Shown: positions 1-8,459, numbered from the stretch's first letter. The stretch is DNA of 64,000 nucleotides from Lactobacillus pasteurii DSM 23907 = CRBIP 24.76 (GCF_000297025.1 NZ_CAKD01000020.1:1-64000), one strand, 5' to 3'. The notes: generated by a model not told the origin, from the sequence alone. A program made the numbers and translations.

Positions 1-2
1 AG

Positions 3-410
3 TTGAATGACGGCTCAACTAAGGTTATCATTAACTCAAAGGGAGACTTTGCCGGCGAAAGCGATGAACTTAAGGAGCTGGCAAAACTCATGAACGATGA
101 AGAAGTAAGCTTGAATGAGCAGTTTATCTGGGCTCAGAATAGAGTTGACGAACTAAACAAGGACAGGAGGTCGAATATCGTGAGCTACGAAAGAAACAAA
201 AACGAATGGTTAATCGAAGGCGAAGGTCAAGGAATACTTAAAGGTCGAGCTCAAGGTAGAGCTGAAGGGCTCACAAATTTGATCATTATCTTAGGTGAGT
301 CTGACTTTTCAGATGAGCAAATATTTGCCAAGGTTAAATCTAGATACGGTAAATACTTCACTGACGAACAGATCAAGCAGTTCATGGATGAAGCTAAGCT
401 TGGCGTGTAA
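3..410 (+). CDS. Rpn/PD-(D/E)XK nuclease-transposase family protein, C-terminal part
   Basis: The reading frame is open at the window edge, so the gene begins upstream; the TTG at position 3 is just the first possible start codon in view. What remains (135 residues) is the variable tail of the Rpn (recombination-promoting nuclease) / PDDEXK transposase family. It is charged and helical, with a Gly-Arg-Ala repeat (GILKGRAQGRAEGL, about residues 77-90) followed by a C-terminal helical segment ending at AKLGV. The nuclease core lies outside the window, so activity cannot be judged. Family members promote RecA-independent DNA transfer in E. coli. A decayed paralogue follows directly at 464-616. 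The tail motif fits well; the family call is by eye. Confidence 0.7.
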   Translation: MNDGSTKVIINSKGDFAGESDELKELAKLMNDEEVSLNEQFIWAQNRVDELNKDRRSNIVSYERNKNEWLIEGEGQGILKGRAQGRAEGLTNLIIILGESDFSDEQIFAKVKSRYGKYFTDEQIKQFMDEAKLGV

Positions 411-415
411 ACGGA

Positions 416-446
416 AAGGACGGGAATAATCTCGTCTTTTCTTTTT
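416..446 (+). terminator. Terminator after the Rpn-family gene
   Basis: A short stem (GACGGGA / TCTCGTC, one G-T pair) with an ATAA loop is followed by a T-rich run, six bases after the stop codon. Confidence 0.6.
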
Positions 447-463
447 GCCCTTCATTTTCGCAA

Positions 464-616
464 AGTTGAATGACGGCGCAACTAAGGTTATCATTTACTC
501 AAGATGATGATGCTATCTTAAATAAGGTCAAATCTCAGTACGGCAACTACTTCAGCGATGATGAACTCAAAGAATTTATCGCCCAAGCCAAAGGCAAAAC
601 TTTGCAAGAGGTATAA
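464..616 (+). pseudogene. Internally deleted Rpn-family paralogue
   Basis: Positions 464-502 repeat the first 39 bases of the window with two differences, encoding the same LNDGATKVIIYS start of the tail. The frame then hits TGA at once. From 503 a second frame reads 37 codons to TAA at 614-616, with the motif KVKSQYGNYFSDDELKEF, clearly homologous to the last 35 residues of the upstream gene (KVKSRYGKYFTDEQIKQF). Roughly 80-90 codons between the two blocks are missing. This is a deletion remnant of a second copy, not a functional gene. Confidence 0.75.
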
Positions 617-629
617 TTTATCAAACTAA

Positions 630-672
630 AAAGATCCAAGATTCCTTAATCGGGAAATTGGATCTTTTCTTC
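630..672 (+). terminator. Terminator after the Rpn remnant
   Basis: Stem AAGATCCAA / TTGGATCTT with additional inner pairing, followed by TTTCTTC. It sits 14 bases after the remnant's stop codon and just before the oppositely oriented tRNA gene. Confidence 0.7.
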
Positions 673-676
673 TATA

Positions 677-747
677 AGCGGATAGCGTGAATCGAACCCG
701 CATCTTCAGCTTGGGAAGCTGACGTTCTACCATTTAACTATACCCGC
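677..747 (-). tRNA. tRNA-Gly (anticodon CCC)
   Basis: Read on the minus strand: acceptor GCGGGTA pairs with TATCCGC (one G-T pair), the D arm is GTTAAATGGTAGAAC, the anticodon stem TCAGC/GCTGA encloses loop TTCCCAA (anticodon CCC), and the T loop is TTCGATT. The discriminator is T, as in bacterial tRNA-Gly, and no CCA is encoded. The T stem is GCGGG against CACGC, which leaves a G52-A62 mismatch where a G-C pair is expected. Otherwise the cloverleaf is complete. Confidence 0.9.
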
Positions 748-789
748 ATTACGCATCTTATTTTACCATGATTGTAATTTGAAAGCGAA

Positions 790-1383
790 TTATTTTTCTA
801 CTTTGCTAACATCAAGTTCGATCTGACTGCGATCAATTAAAGCTGTGAAATTCTGAAATAGCCAGCGGCGCAATTCGCTAGGCTCTACTACTAGGGGCAT
901 ACGCTGATGGATCGAAGCCATTGTACTATTAGGCTTAGTCGTTACCATCGAAAAGTGATCCTGCTCATAAATTCCGGCTAGCAAAGTCAGGGGTTGCTCT
1001 TTATTAGAAAATCGATACTGCTGACGGTAATAGCGACCGTTGGCTTTTTTGATGCGGTCAGATCCATATTCAAAAAATGACTGGCAAACAATCAAGCAGC
1101 GCTGGCGCTTGAAAGAATCATCCCAAATTGAGGGCTTACTTTCATAGAAGCGCTCGATTCTTGCATTAAACAAAAGCTTTTTATCGACAGGACTTGGATA
1201 GCCCCACTTTTTGTCGACTAGTTGCAATTTATCTTGGTCATACAGCAAGACCGGTGCTTGTTGTCCAGGAAAAATGTCCTTGCTTGCAAAATCTTCCCTA
1301 TAATCAGAAAGTGGCAAAGCTAAGTCCTCTTGTAAATATTGTCTGATTTGAGCATAGTTTGGCAGGGTAAATTGATTACACAT
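790..1383 (-). CDS. SOS response-associated peptidase (SRAP/YedK-HMCES family)
   Basis: SRAP proteins cross-link through the N-terminal cysteine to abasic sites in single-stranded DNA, shielding them during replication. The start at 1383 gives MCNQF, with Cys2 exposed after Met removal, and has GAAAGGATCGCT before the ATG; a start further upstream would bury the catalytic Cys. Other expected active-site residues are present: Asn73 (NARIE), Glu105 (SFFEYG) and His159 (HQRMPLVV). The length of 197 residues is a little short of the usual 210-230. It is monocistronic, divergent from trpS, and follows the tRNA-Gly gene in the same orientation. Despite the family name, an SOS box was not identified. 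Confidence 0.88.
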   Translation of the reverse strand: MCNQFTLPNYAQIRQYLQEDLALPLSDYREDFASKDIFPGQQAPVLLYDQDKLQLVDKKWGYPSPVDKKLLFNARIERFYESKPSIWDDSFKRQRCLIVCQSFFEYGSDRIKKANGRYYRQQYRFSNKEQPLTLLAGIYEQDHFSMVTTKPNSTMASIHQRMPLVVEPSELRRWLFQNFTALIDRSQIELDVSKVEK

Positions 1384-1505
1384 AGCGATCCTTTCAGAAA
1401 CGGTTACAATTGTTTGTCCTTTATTCAATAATATGTCATAGTTTGATAAAATGAAAACAATAACATTAGATCAGTAAGATGATTGAAAAAGAAAGAGAGA
1501 TTATT

Positions 1506-2525
1506 ATGGCAAAGGAAATTTTGCTTACCGGAGATCGACCAACTGGCAAACTTCACATTGGTCACTATATTGGCTCTTTAAAGAACCGTGTTAAATTACA
1601 GAATTCAGATAAATACGAACCTTACATTATGATTGCTGATACGCAAGCTTTAACTGACAATGCGCGCAATCCAGAAAAGATTCGCAACTCCTTAGTCCAA
1701 GTTGCTCTTGACTACTTGGCTGTTGGTATTGATCCAGCTAAGTCAACGATTTTTGTTCAATCTCAAATTCCAGCCTTGTTTGAATTGACTGCTTACTATA
1801 TGGACCTTGTTTCTGTAGCTCGTCTTGAAAGAAACCCAACTGTTAAGTCAGAAATTCAGCAAAAAGATTTCAAAGATTCAATTCCAGTTGGCTTTTTGAA
1901 TTACCCAGTTTCACAAGCTGCTGACATTACTGCTTTTAAGGCAACTATCGTTCCTGTTGGAGATGACCAAGAACCAATGCTTGAACAAACTCGCGAAATC
2001 GTTCGTTCATTCAACCGCATCTATGGCAAGGAAGTTTTGGTTGAACCTAAGGGTTATTTCCCAGCTAAGGGACACGGTCGTCTTCCAGGGCTTGATGGTA
2101 ATGCTAAGATGTCTAAGTCTTTAGGCAATGCAATTTACTTGGCTGACGATGCCGAAACAGTTAAGAAAAAGGTTATGTCAATGTATACTGACCCTAACCA
2201 TATCCACGTTGAAGATCCAGGCCAAGTTGAAGGCAACACTGTCTTTACTTACTTGGATGTCTTTGATCCAGACAAGGATAAGGTAGCCGAACTTAAAGAA
2301 GCCTACCAAAAGGGTGGCCTTGGCGATGTTAAGATCAAGCGCTACTTGAACCAAGTTTTGGAAGCAGAACTTGCACCAATTCGCCAGCGCCGTGAAGAAT
2401 ATGCTCAAGACTTGGATAGCGTTTATGAAATGCTTTTGGAAGGCTCTAAGAAGGCAAACGAAAAGGCCAACCAAACCTTGCAAGAAGTTAGAAGTGCTAT
2501 CGGCTTGAACTACTTTGATAGATAA
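1506..2525 (+). CDS. trpS: Tryptophanyl-tRNA synthetase
   Basis: Class I aminoacyl-tRNA synthetase charging tRNA-Trp in the cytosol. The ATP-binding HIGH motif lies at residues 17-20 ([12 protein letters not shown]) and KMSKS at about residue 200 ([12 protein letters not shown]). The ATG at 1506 is preferred over an in-frame ATG at 1479 because it has AAAGAGAG upstream and begins MAKEILLTG, the usual N-terminus. The length of 339 residues is normal. comEB follows after 11 bases, then a TPM-domain gene, so the three may be co-transcribed. No T-box leader was seen in the 120 bases upstream, unlike many Firmicute aminoacyl-tRNA synthetase genes. Confidence 0.96.
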   Translation: MAKEILLTGDRPTGKLHIGHYIGSLKNRVKLQNSDKYEPYIMIADTQALTDNARNPEKIRNSLVQVALDYLAVGIDPAKSTIFVQSQIPALFELTAYYMDLVSVARLERNPTVKSEIQQKDFKDSIPVGFLNYPVSQAADITAFKATIVPVGDDQEPMLEQTREIVRSFNRIYGKEVLVEPKGYFPAKGHGRLPGLDGNAKMSKSLGNAIYLADDAETVKKKVMSMYTDPNHIHVEDPGQVEGNTVFTYLDVFDPDKDKVAELKEAYQKGGLGDVKIKRYLNQVLEAELAPIRQRREEYAQDLDSVYEMLLEGSKKANEKANQTLQEVRSAIGLNYFDR

Positions 2526-2536
2526 GAGGTTAAGTT

Positions 2537-3025
2537 ATGCGTGATCGAATTCCTTGGCGGCAGTATTTTATGATGCAGGCGCTAGTGATTGCTCAGCGCT
2601 CTACCTGTGATCGGGCTTTAGTCGGTAGCGTCTTAGTCAAAGACAACCGCATTATCGGCACAGGTTATAACGGAGCAGTTTCAGGACAGCCACACTGTGA
2701 TGATGTCGGACATCAGATGGTTGATGGCCACTGCGTTAGAACGATCCATTCTGAGATGAATTCTTTGATGCAATGTGCCAAAAATGGCGTTTCAACTAGC
2801 GAGACGGAAATCTACGTTACTCATTTTCCGTGCTACAATTGTACAAAGGCTTTAATTCAGGCGGGAATCAAGCGAATAAATTATTATTTCGATTATCGCG
2901 ACAACCCACTTGCAATACAACTTCTAAAGGATTGTGGGGTAGTATATGAACAAATTCATATTGACCGAAAATACGTTGAACAGTTGTCACATAAATTGGA
3001 AAGCGATGAAGAACATCATAAGTAG
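2537..3025 (+). CDS. comEB: ComE operon protein 2 / dCMP deaminase family
   Basis: Zinc-dependent cytidine/deoxycytidylate deaminase, making dUMP from dCMP for dTMP synthesis. The zinc-binding HSE motif is at about residues 71-73 (TIHSEMNSL) and the PCYNC motif at about 95-99 ([11 protein letters not shown]). The length of 162 residues fits ComEB/dCMP deaminase. The gene sits directly after trpS and overlaps the next gene by 20 bases, so it is not in a competence comE operon here. The name follows the B. subtilis homologue; a competence role is not implied. Confidence 0.88.
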   Translation: MRDRIPWRQYFMMQALVIAQRSTCDRALVGSVLVKDNRIIGTGYNGAVSGQPHCDDVGHQMVDGHCVRTIHSEMNSLMQCAKNGVSTSETEIYVTHFPCYNCTKALIQAGIKRINYYFDYRDNPLAIQLLKDCGVVYEQIHIDRKYVEQLSHKLESDEEHHK

Positions 3026-3611
3026 TTTCTTTTTGATGTTGATCTTTTTGACTCAGAGTGCTTTTGTTCAGCCAAATATCGATGATCAGTCCAAAATACT
3101 CAATCGAGAAACTAAAGAATTGATTCAAGCTAAGAACAATCGCTACTTGCAAACGCGCGAAAAGCCGCAGATTGTAGTAATGACGGTTAATCGAGCTGAT
3201 AATTTGACGCCTAAGAAGTTGAATTCTTACAAGCGGACTTGTTTTATTGTCGTTGGTCAAAAAGGCAAAAAGCACAATGTACAGATTTTTTCTAGCAAGG
3301 ACTTGCATGGTGCCTTTACCGCGGATTCGCGCATGAATATTCTTAGAGCTGCTAGCGATGATCTTCGCAGCAGCAACAAGCAGACTTTCAACAAGGGCCT
3401 GCGCTTTGTTTTCCGCGCTTGTGCCACTAGAATTGATCAGCAATATCAATATACCTTGGACAAGTACGATTTAACTAATGAAGAGCAAAACAAGATTAGC
3501 CACCCTAACCGCATTGCTTTGCCAGTAGCCATGGGAATTGTAGTGATTGTTTTGGCCTTGGCTTATTTGTTTAAGACCGTCAGAGCTGAGCAAAGAATTT
3601 CTAAAGATTAG
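3006..3611 (+). CDS. TPM-domain membrane-anchored protein
   Basis: The start at 3006 has GGAAAG upstream and gives a clean signal-like N-terminus ([20 protein letters not shown]). The region of about residues 30-165 resembles the TPM (Psb32/MOLO-1 phosphatase-like) domain, with an [11 protein letters not shown] strand and acidic/helical segments. A single transmembrane helix follows near the C-terminus ([20 protein letters not shown]) with a short positive tail. The predicted topology is an extracytoplasmic domain held by the C-terminal anchor. The product is 201 residues. It is translationally coupled to comEB. The biochemical role in Firmicutes is not established. Confidence 0.65.
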   Translation: MKNIISSFFLMLIFLTQSAFVQPNIDDQSKILNRETKELIQAKNNRYLQTREKPQIVVMTVNRADNLTPKKLNSYKRTCFIVVGQKGKKHNVQIFSSKDLHGAFTADSRMNILRAASDDLRSSNKQTFNKGLRFVFRACATRIDQQYQYTLDKYDLTNEEQNKISHPNRIALPVAMGIVVIVLALAYLFKTVRAEQRISKD

Positions 3612-3620
3612 CAAAAAAAT

Positions 3621-3649
3621 TTGACGATTGGCTTTTTTGAGTTTAAACT
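3621..3649 (+). promoter_or_regulatory. Promoter of the M-box/mgtA transcript
   Basis: TTGACG at 3621-3626, a 17-base spacer and TAAACT at 3644-3649. This places transcription start about 15-25 bases before the riboswitch core. A 12-base palindrome (GAGTTTAAACTC, 3639-3650) overlaps the -10 region. Confidence 0.6.
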
Positions 3650-3671
3650 CAATGCAGAAATAAAAAATAAA

Positions 3672-3893
3672 TAGATCGCAAATGAACTGTTAGGTGAGAC
3701 TCCTACGTGAACACACGCTATCGCCCAGAAACATCTAGAGATGCCAACGGGTTAAATAGGTGTCGTCGACTTAAGGCGAGATCCAGGTAGCTAGCATGTG
3801 CTTACGTCACGTAGTGTTAAAACTGAACGATTAGTTTAAACAAGCCTTATTTGGCATGGAGCTACCTTAGTGCATTTCTAAGGTAGCTTTTTT
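3672..3893 (+). promoter_or_regulatory. M-box magnesium riboswitch with expression-platform terminator
   Basis: The segment contains the conserved M-box blocks in order: CTGTTAGGTGAGACTCCTA (3687-3705), then CGCCCAGAAAC (about 3723-3733), GATGCCAACGGGT and GTCGTCGACTTAAGGCGAGA, then a closing strand. It lies between the upstream promoter and the mgtA start. M-box RNAs bind Mg2+ and switch off Mg2+ transporters; here the off state would be the strong hairpin at 3860-3893. Boundaries are approximate because the P1 pairing was judged by eye. Confidence 0.9.
3860..3893 (+). terminator. Expression-platform terminator of the M-box
   Basis: An 11-base perfect stem (AGCTACCTTAG / CTAAGGTAGCT) with loop TGCATTT and a run of six T. 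It lies 41 bases before the mgtA ATG, so read-through is needed for expression. Confidence 0.88.
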
Positions 3894-3934
3894 AGTTTGT
3901 TTGCCTCGTTGATTAAAAGCAAGGAGGAGTTTGC

Positions 3935-6625
3935 ATGTTAAATGGAAGAACTAAACGAAATGACACTGTAAATTTGCAGTTGGTTCAGAAAATCGCTAAA
4001 GAGACCAAGGGTGAAACTTTAGCGAGGCTTCATGCAAGTGCAGATGGCTTGTCCAGCCAAAGAGCGGAGCAGAATCGGGCAGAATATGGCTCAAATGATA
4101 TCGTCAGCAAGAGAAGAGATTCTCGGCTGAAATTTTTGGCCGAAGCCTTTTTGACGCCATTTACCATTGTATTGCTAATTTTGGCGACGATTTCGCTTTT
4201 TACTGATTATGTCTTTGCTTCAGCTGGCGAAAAAGACTTGAGCACAGTCATCATTATGATTGTGATGGTCTTTATCTCAGGTATTACTAGCTACATTCAA
4301 AATGTTCGTACCTCAAATGCTGTCGAAGACTTGCTTGGTCTGGTCTCAGTTACCACCAATATTCGCCGCGACGGCAAGAATCAAGAATTGCCAACTAGCG
4401 AAGTTGTCGTTGGGGATGTGATCAACTTGTCCGCTGGCGACATGGTGCCAGCTGATATGCGGCTTTTGACTAGCAAGGACTTGTTTTGTTCATCAAGTTC
4501 TTTGAACGGTGAATCAAATCCAGTCGAAAAGATTGCCAGCAAATTTCCTAAGATTGGCAGTGACAATGACTATCTTGATTATCCAAATATCCTTTACGAG
4601 GGAACAACAATTGTTTCTGGTTCAGGTCAAGGGGTAGTTTTTGCGACTGGAAATCAGACGATTTTTGGCAAACTTGCTCAAGACATTGCCAAAAACAAGA
4701 TCAAGGAAACCGCCTTTGATACGGGAATCAAGGATATTTCTAAATTGTTGATCATCATGACGGCGGTAATTGCACCACTTGTTTTTGCCATTAATGGCTT
4801 GACTAAGGGCAACTGGATCGATGCATTGATTTTTGCGATTGCAACAGCAGTTGGTTTGACCCCAGAAATGTTGCCAGTAATCGTGACTTCTAACTTGGTT
4901 AAGGGATCGGTTGAAATGTCCAAGCACGGCACAATCGTCAAGAAGATGAACTCAATCCAAAACTTCGGCTCAGCTGATGTGCTCTGTACTGACAAGACCG
5001 GTACTTTAACTCAAGATCGAGTTGTTTTAGAGCGGCACTATGATTTGGATATGACCGAAACCAACCGTGTTTTGGAATTGTCTTACTTGAATTCTTACTA
5101 CCAAACTGGAATGAAGGATTTGATCGACAAGGCCGTAATTGATGTGGCCGGGGATGAACTCAATGTTGACGATATTCAGCGCGACTACCACAAGATCGAT
5201 GAAATTCCGTTTGACTTTAGTCGCCGGAGAATGAGCGTAGTTGTGGCTAATTCCGATCGTCATCACGGCCAACACCTCTTGGTAACTAAGGGAGCAGCTG
5301 AAGAAATGCTGGATATTTCAACCAGCATCGAAAAGGGCGGACAGATTCTGCCTTTGACCAATCAGCGCAAGGAAGAAATCTTAGATAATATCAACGAGAT
5401 GAATGAAGATGGCTTGCGGGTGATCTTGATCGGCTACAAAGAAACTGATGCGCCAGTTGGAGAATTCTCTGTAGCTGATGAAAAAGAAATGATTCTAGTG
5501 GGCTACTTGGCCTTTCTTGATCCGCCAAAGGAGACCGCTAAGCAAGCTTTAGCCAAGCTAAAAGAAGACGGTATTACCGTTAAGATTTTGACTGGAGATA
5601 ATGAAGCAGTTACTCGGGCAATTGGTTTGCAAGTGGGACTTAATGTCGACACGGTTTATACGGGTGGCGATTTAATCGATAAGAGCGATGAAGAATTAGC
5701 GCAAATGGTGGAAGAATGCAATATTTTTGTTAAGCTTTCGCCAGAACTCAAGACTAAGATTATCGAAGTCTTGAAAGAAAATGGCCACACTGTTGCCTAC
5801 ATGGGTGACGGGATCAATGATGCGCCAGCAATGAAAACGGCTGATGTTTCAATCTCCGTTGATACAGCGGTTGACATTGCCAAGGAATCCGCCGATATTA
5901 TCTTGCTGCAAAAGGATTTAAACGTGCTTGAACACGGGGTTTTGATTGGTCGCAAGATCTTCGGCAATACGATGAAGTATATCAAGATTACTTTGTCATC
6001 TAACTTCGGCAATATCTTGTCGATTCTTGTCGCATCGTCATTTTTGCCATTCTTACCAATGCTTCCTTTGCAATTGCTGATTTTGGACTTGCTTTACGGA
6101 ACTAGTTGCTTGTCCTTGCCATTTGACAGCATGTCGCAGGAATATCTAGAACAGCCAAGAACTTGGTCAACTAAGAAATTGCCTAAGTTTATGTTTTACT
6201 TTGGACCAACTTCCTCAATCTTTGACATCATCACTTTTGCAATTTTGTTCTTTGTCATTTGTCCACACTTAACTGGTGGTGACTACGCTAGTTTATCTCT
6301 AGCCCAAAAGGCCAGCTTTATTGCCATCTTCCACACTGGCTGGTTTGTGGAAAGTCTGTGGACGCAAGAAATGGTCATCCATGCCTTGCGCGACAAGGGA
6401 TTGCCATTTGTTAAGCAGCGTGCTTCTTGGTCAGTGATGATGGCCACCTTTGGCGCTGGAGTGATTGGTACATTGCTTCCATTTTCTGGCTTGCGAGCAA
6501 GCTTAGACTTTGGCAAGTTGCCAATTGACTTTATTTGGATCGTCTTTGTTTTGCTGATTTTGTATATTATGCTGACAATGATCGTCAAGAAGTTCTACAT
6601 GCGCAAAGAGAAGTTTTTAATTTAA
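3935..6625 (+). CDS. mgtA: Magnesium-transporting P-type ATPase (MgtA/P3B type)
   Basis: Membrane ATPase importing Mg2+. It has the phosphorylation motif DKTGTLTQD with Asp at about residue 353, NGES in the actuator domain (LNGESNPVEK, as in MgtA where other P-types have TGES), TGDN in the nucleotide domain, and the GDGINDAP hinge at about residue 623. Transmembrane pairs precede and follow these domains. The length of 896 residues is typical. The ATG is preceded by AAGGAGG. Control by the M-box directly upstream supports Mg2+ as substrate. It is followed by a hairpin terminator that is duplicated at 10297-10351. Confidence 0.95.
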   Translation: MLNGRTKRNDTVNLQLVQKIAKETKGETLARLHASADGLSSQRAEQNRAEYGSNDIVSKRRDSRLKFLAEAFLTPFTIVLLILATISLFTDYVFASAGEKDLSTVIIMIVMVFISGITSYIQNVRTSNAVEDLLGLVSVTTNIRRDGKNQELPTSEVVVGDVINLSAGDMVPADMRLLTSKDLFCSSSSLNGESNPVEKIASKFPKIGSDNDYLDYPNILYEGTTIVSGSGQGVVFATGNQTIFGKLAQDIAKNKIKETAFDTGIKDISKLLIIMTAVIAPLVFAINGLTKGNWIDALIFAIATAVGLTPEMLPVIVTSNLVKGSVEMSKHGTIVKKMNSIQNFGSADVLCTDKTGTLTQDRVVLERHYDLDMTETNRVLELSYLNSYYQTGMKDLIDKAVIDVAGDELNVDDIQRDYHKIDEIPFDFSRRRMSVVVANSDRHHGQHLLVTKGAAEEMLDISTSIEKGGQILPLTNQRKEEILDNINEMNEDGLRVILIGYKETDAPVGEFSVADEKEMILVGYLAFLDPPKETAKQALAKLKEDGITVKILTGDNEAVTRAIGLQVGLNVDTVYTGGDLIDKSDEELAQMVEECNIFVKLSPELKTKIIEVLKENGHTVAYMGDGINDAPAMKTADVSISVDTAVDIAKESADIILLQKDLNVLEHGVLIGRKIFGNTMKYIKITLSSNFGNILSILVASSFLPFLPMLPLQLLILDLLYGTSCLSLPFDSMSQEYLEQPRTWSTKKLPKFMFYFGPTSSIFDIITFAILFFVICPHLTGGDYASLSLAQKASFIAIFHTGWFVESLWTQEMVIHALRDKGLPFVKQRASWSVMMATFGAGVIGTLLPFSGLRASLDFGKLPIDFIWIVFVLLILYIMLTMIVKKFYMRKEKFLI

Positions 6626-6719
6626 ATAGAATATTAAAATAGCCAGAATGCATTTTCCCTAGTAGTAGGGATGCATTCTGGCTTTTTGCTAATCTTTGCA
6701 AGGTGAGCAAGTCCTTCAT
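6585..6719 (-). CDS. Possible 44-residue peptide with class III lanthipeptide-like leader start
   Basis: A minus-strand ATG at 6719 has a near-perfect AAGGAGGT ribosome binding site with about 8 bases of spacing. The product begins MKDLLTLQRLAK, which matches the hydrophobic-X-Leu-Gln motif of class III lanthipeptide leaders (RamS and LabA type). The rest is read from the terminator repeat (SQNASLLLGKMHSGY) and then antisense to the mgtA 3' end, closing at TGA. A TATAAT lies upstream on the minus strand near 6787. Either this is a truncated precursor gene whose original core was lost at the repeat, or a chance ORF behind a good ribosome binding site. Translation is unproven. Confidence 0.3.
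   Translation of the reverse strand: MKDLLTLQRLAKSQNASLLLGKMHSGYFNILFKLKTSLCACRTS
6635..6689 (+). terminator. mgtA terminator; left copy of a 55-bp direct repeat
   Basis: A long hairpin: outer stem AGCCAGAATGCAT / ATGCATTCTGGCT, an inner CCCTA/TAGGG stem, then TTTTT. The whole 55-base block recurs at 10297-10351 with one substitution (C here at 6651, T there), bracketing the A+T-rich ABC-transporter segment. Confidence 0.9.
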
Positions 6720-6744
6720 ATGTGCCACCTCCTTCTTAAATTTT

Positions 6745-6762
6745 ACAAATACGAATATTTGT
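6745..6762. promoter_or_regulatory. Inverted repeat upstream of the leader-like mini-ORF
   Basis: Perfect 7-base arms (ACAAATA / TATTTGT) with a 4-base centre lie between the minus-strand ribosome binding site and its TATAAT. It could be an operator or a small mRNA hairpin; no regulator gene lies in the cassette. Confidence 0.35.
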
Positions 6763-6858
6763 GTATCTAAATATAGAGCTTTTTATTATAAAAATTAAGA
6801 TAAATGTTGAAAAAATATTATAAATGATTAAAATTATAAAGTGATAGGTGGTGGTACC

Positions 6859-8448
6859 ATGAATTTCTTTAATTTTATAAAGAGAAATAGATTATTTTTA
6901 TTTTTAACTTCGATTGCAATAATACTGATATCGATGTTAAGTTCGATTAATAATTATATTGCTATTCCAATGATATCGGCATTACAATACAGAAAATTGA
7001 ATAAATTTTGGACTTTAATAATTATCAATATTTTTATTGGAATTACATATTATGTAGTTAAAGTATTATTGGACTATTTAATTGAAAGAAAAATTCAAAA
7101 GTACCTTCTTAGTCTAAGAATAAATATTTTATCAAATCTATATTTCTTAAGATCAACCGATGACATTTCAGAATTACAGAATGATTTGATTAATAAATTT
7201 CAGGAAATTGAAAATGGCTATTTTTTGCCTATTTTTAGTATTATTCAATCTATAGTAACGATCATAGTTATATTTTTAACGATTAGTAGAATAAATATTG
7301 GTTTAAGCTTTTTTTTGATTATAACGGCTACGTTAACTTTGATAACATCTAAGATATCTGGAAGAAGATTGGATGCAATAGTTAAAATTGTTGCTGATAA
7401 AAAAGAGGTATTAATCAAACAAATAGGAGAATGGTTTCCAACTTTGAATTTAGTTAGAGATTTTCATGTAGAAGCTGTTTTGTATGATGAAATTCTAGCT
7501 AAAAGTCAAGAACTAGAAAATGCAAAAATTGATAAAGCTAAAATAGAACAAGACAATGATTTCTTGATTGATAATTCAGCGAATTTGATAAAAGTCATTT
7601 TGCTCATGATAGTTGCGTTTTTGGTTTACAGGAATTATTTAACAATTGGAGTGTATTCTGCAATTGGTGGATTTTTATATAGCATCTTAGAATCGATGAG
7701 AACAATTACTAGTGGTTTGACTTTAATAAGAGGAACAAAAGATATTAGAAATCAAATCGATAAAAAATTGTCTGATCACAATCAGAGAGAAGAAATCAAT
7801 AGTAGAGATTTTCAGATGCTCAAGGTTAGTGATTTAAAAGTTTACTTTAAGACTGGTGAAAACATTTCTTTTCCTGATTTTGAAATAAAAAAGGGAGAAA
7901 AAGTGTTACTTACAGGTGATTCGGGAGTAGGTAAGAGTACATTGCTGCGAGCTATATTAGGGCTTGAGAAAAATATTACAGGAAAAATTGAGTTTATAGC
8001 ACCGGATCAGAGAATCGTGAAGTTCAATTCATATGATATAGGATATATACAACAAAATCCTGTTCTATTTCCGGGAACAATTAAAGACAACATATCGATG
8101 TTTGATGACGATAAACAGTTAATGTTGCGTATAAATAAAAAAATAGAACTAATGTGCTTTAATTCAGATCTTTTAACGTTTTCTCAAGGACTAAATACAA
8201 GAATTGAGTCATCGGATTCTTGGCTATCTGGTGGGCAAAAACAAAAAATTGTGCTAATCAGAAATAGTATTATAGAAAAACCAATTTTTTTAGTAGACGA
8301 AGCAACAAGCGCTATTGATGCAAAAGCAAGGGTAAAAATTATTCAAGAGTTTTTAAAAACAGATGCGACTGTAGTATGGATAGAACATAACTTGAATAAG
8401 CAGATAGTTAATTTATTTGATAGAGAGATAAATTTGAATAATGGGTAG
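6859..8448 (+). CDS. ABC exporter half-transporter (permease-ATPase fusion) 1
   Basis: Fused six-helix membrane domain (about residues 1-300) and ATPase domain, the layout of type IV exporters that work as dimers. The ATPase is complete: Walker A GDSGVGKST at about 353, a Q-loop in YIQQNPVLF, signature LSGGQKQK at about 455, Walker B IFLVDEATSAID with catalytic Glu at about 480, and a switch His in VWIEHN. The start at 6859 follows AGGTGGTGG; the GTG at 6841 in the same frame lacks a ribosome binding site. Length is 529 residues. It is followed within 11 bases by the lanthionine synthetase-like fragment and then the second exporter, so the pair may form a heterodimer. The substrate is unknown; a peptide is inferred only from context. 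Confidence 0.85.
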   Translation: MNFFNFIKRNRLFLFLTSIAIILISMLSSINNYIAIPMISALQYRKLNKFWTLIIINIFIGITYYVVKVLLDYLIERKIQKYLLSLRINILSNLYFLRSTDDISELQNDLINKFQEIENGYFLPIFSIIQSIVTIIVIFLTISRINIGLSFFLIITATLTLITSKISGRRLDAIVKIVADKKEVLIKQIGEWFPTLNLVRDFHVEAVLYDEILAKSQELENAKIDKAKIEQDNDFLIDNSANLIKVILLMIVAFLVYRNYLTIGVYSAIGGFLYSILESMRTITSGLTLIRGTKDIRNQIDKKLSDHNQREEINSRDFQMLKVSDLKVYFKTGENISFPDFEIKKGEKVLLTGDSGVGKSTLLRAILGLEKNITGKIEFIAPDQRIVKFNSYDIGYIQQNPVLFPGTIKDNISMFDDDKQLMLRINKKIELMCFNSDLLTFSQGLNTRIESSDSWLSGGQKQKIVLIRNSIIEKPIFLVDEATSAIDAKARVKIIQEFLKTDATVVWIEHNLNKQIVNLFDREINLNNG

Positions 8449-8459
8449 GTGTGGTTGCT

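Noticed and set aside
1384-1505. T-box leader for trpS
   Set aside because: The 122-base gap has no specifier stem, AGGGTGGNACCGCG-type box or terminator; the same is true before metG and lysS.
2868-3449. 193-codon open frame on the minus strand
   Set aside because: It lies across comEB and the TPM gene, has no ribosome binding site, and its translation shows no family features.
4622-4995. Two minus-strand frames of about 100 codons inside mgtA
   Set aside because: Shadows of the membrane-domain codons; no ribosome binding sites.
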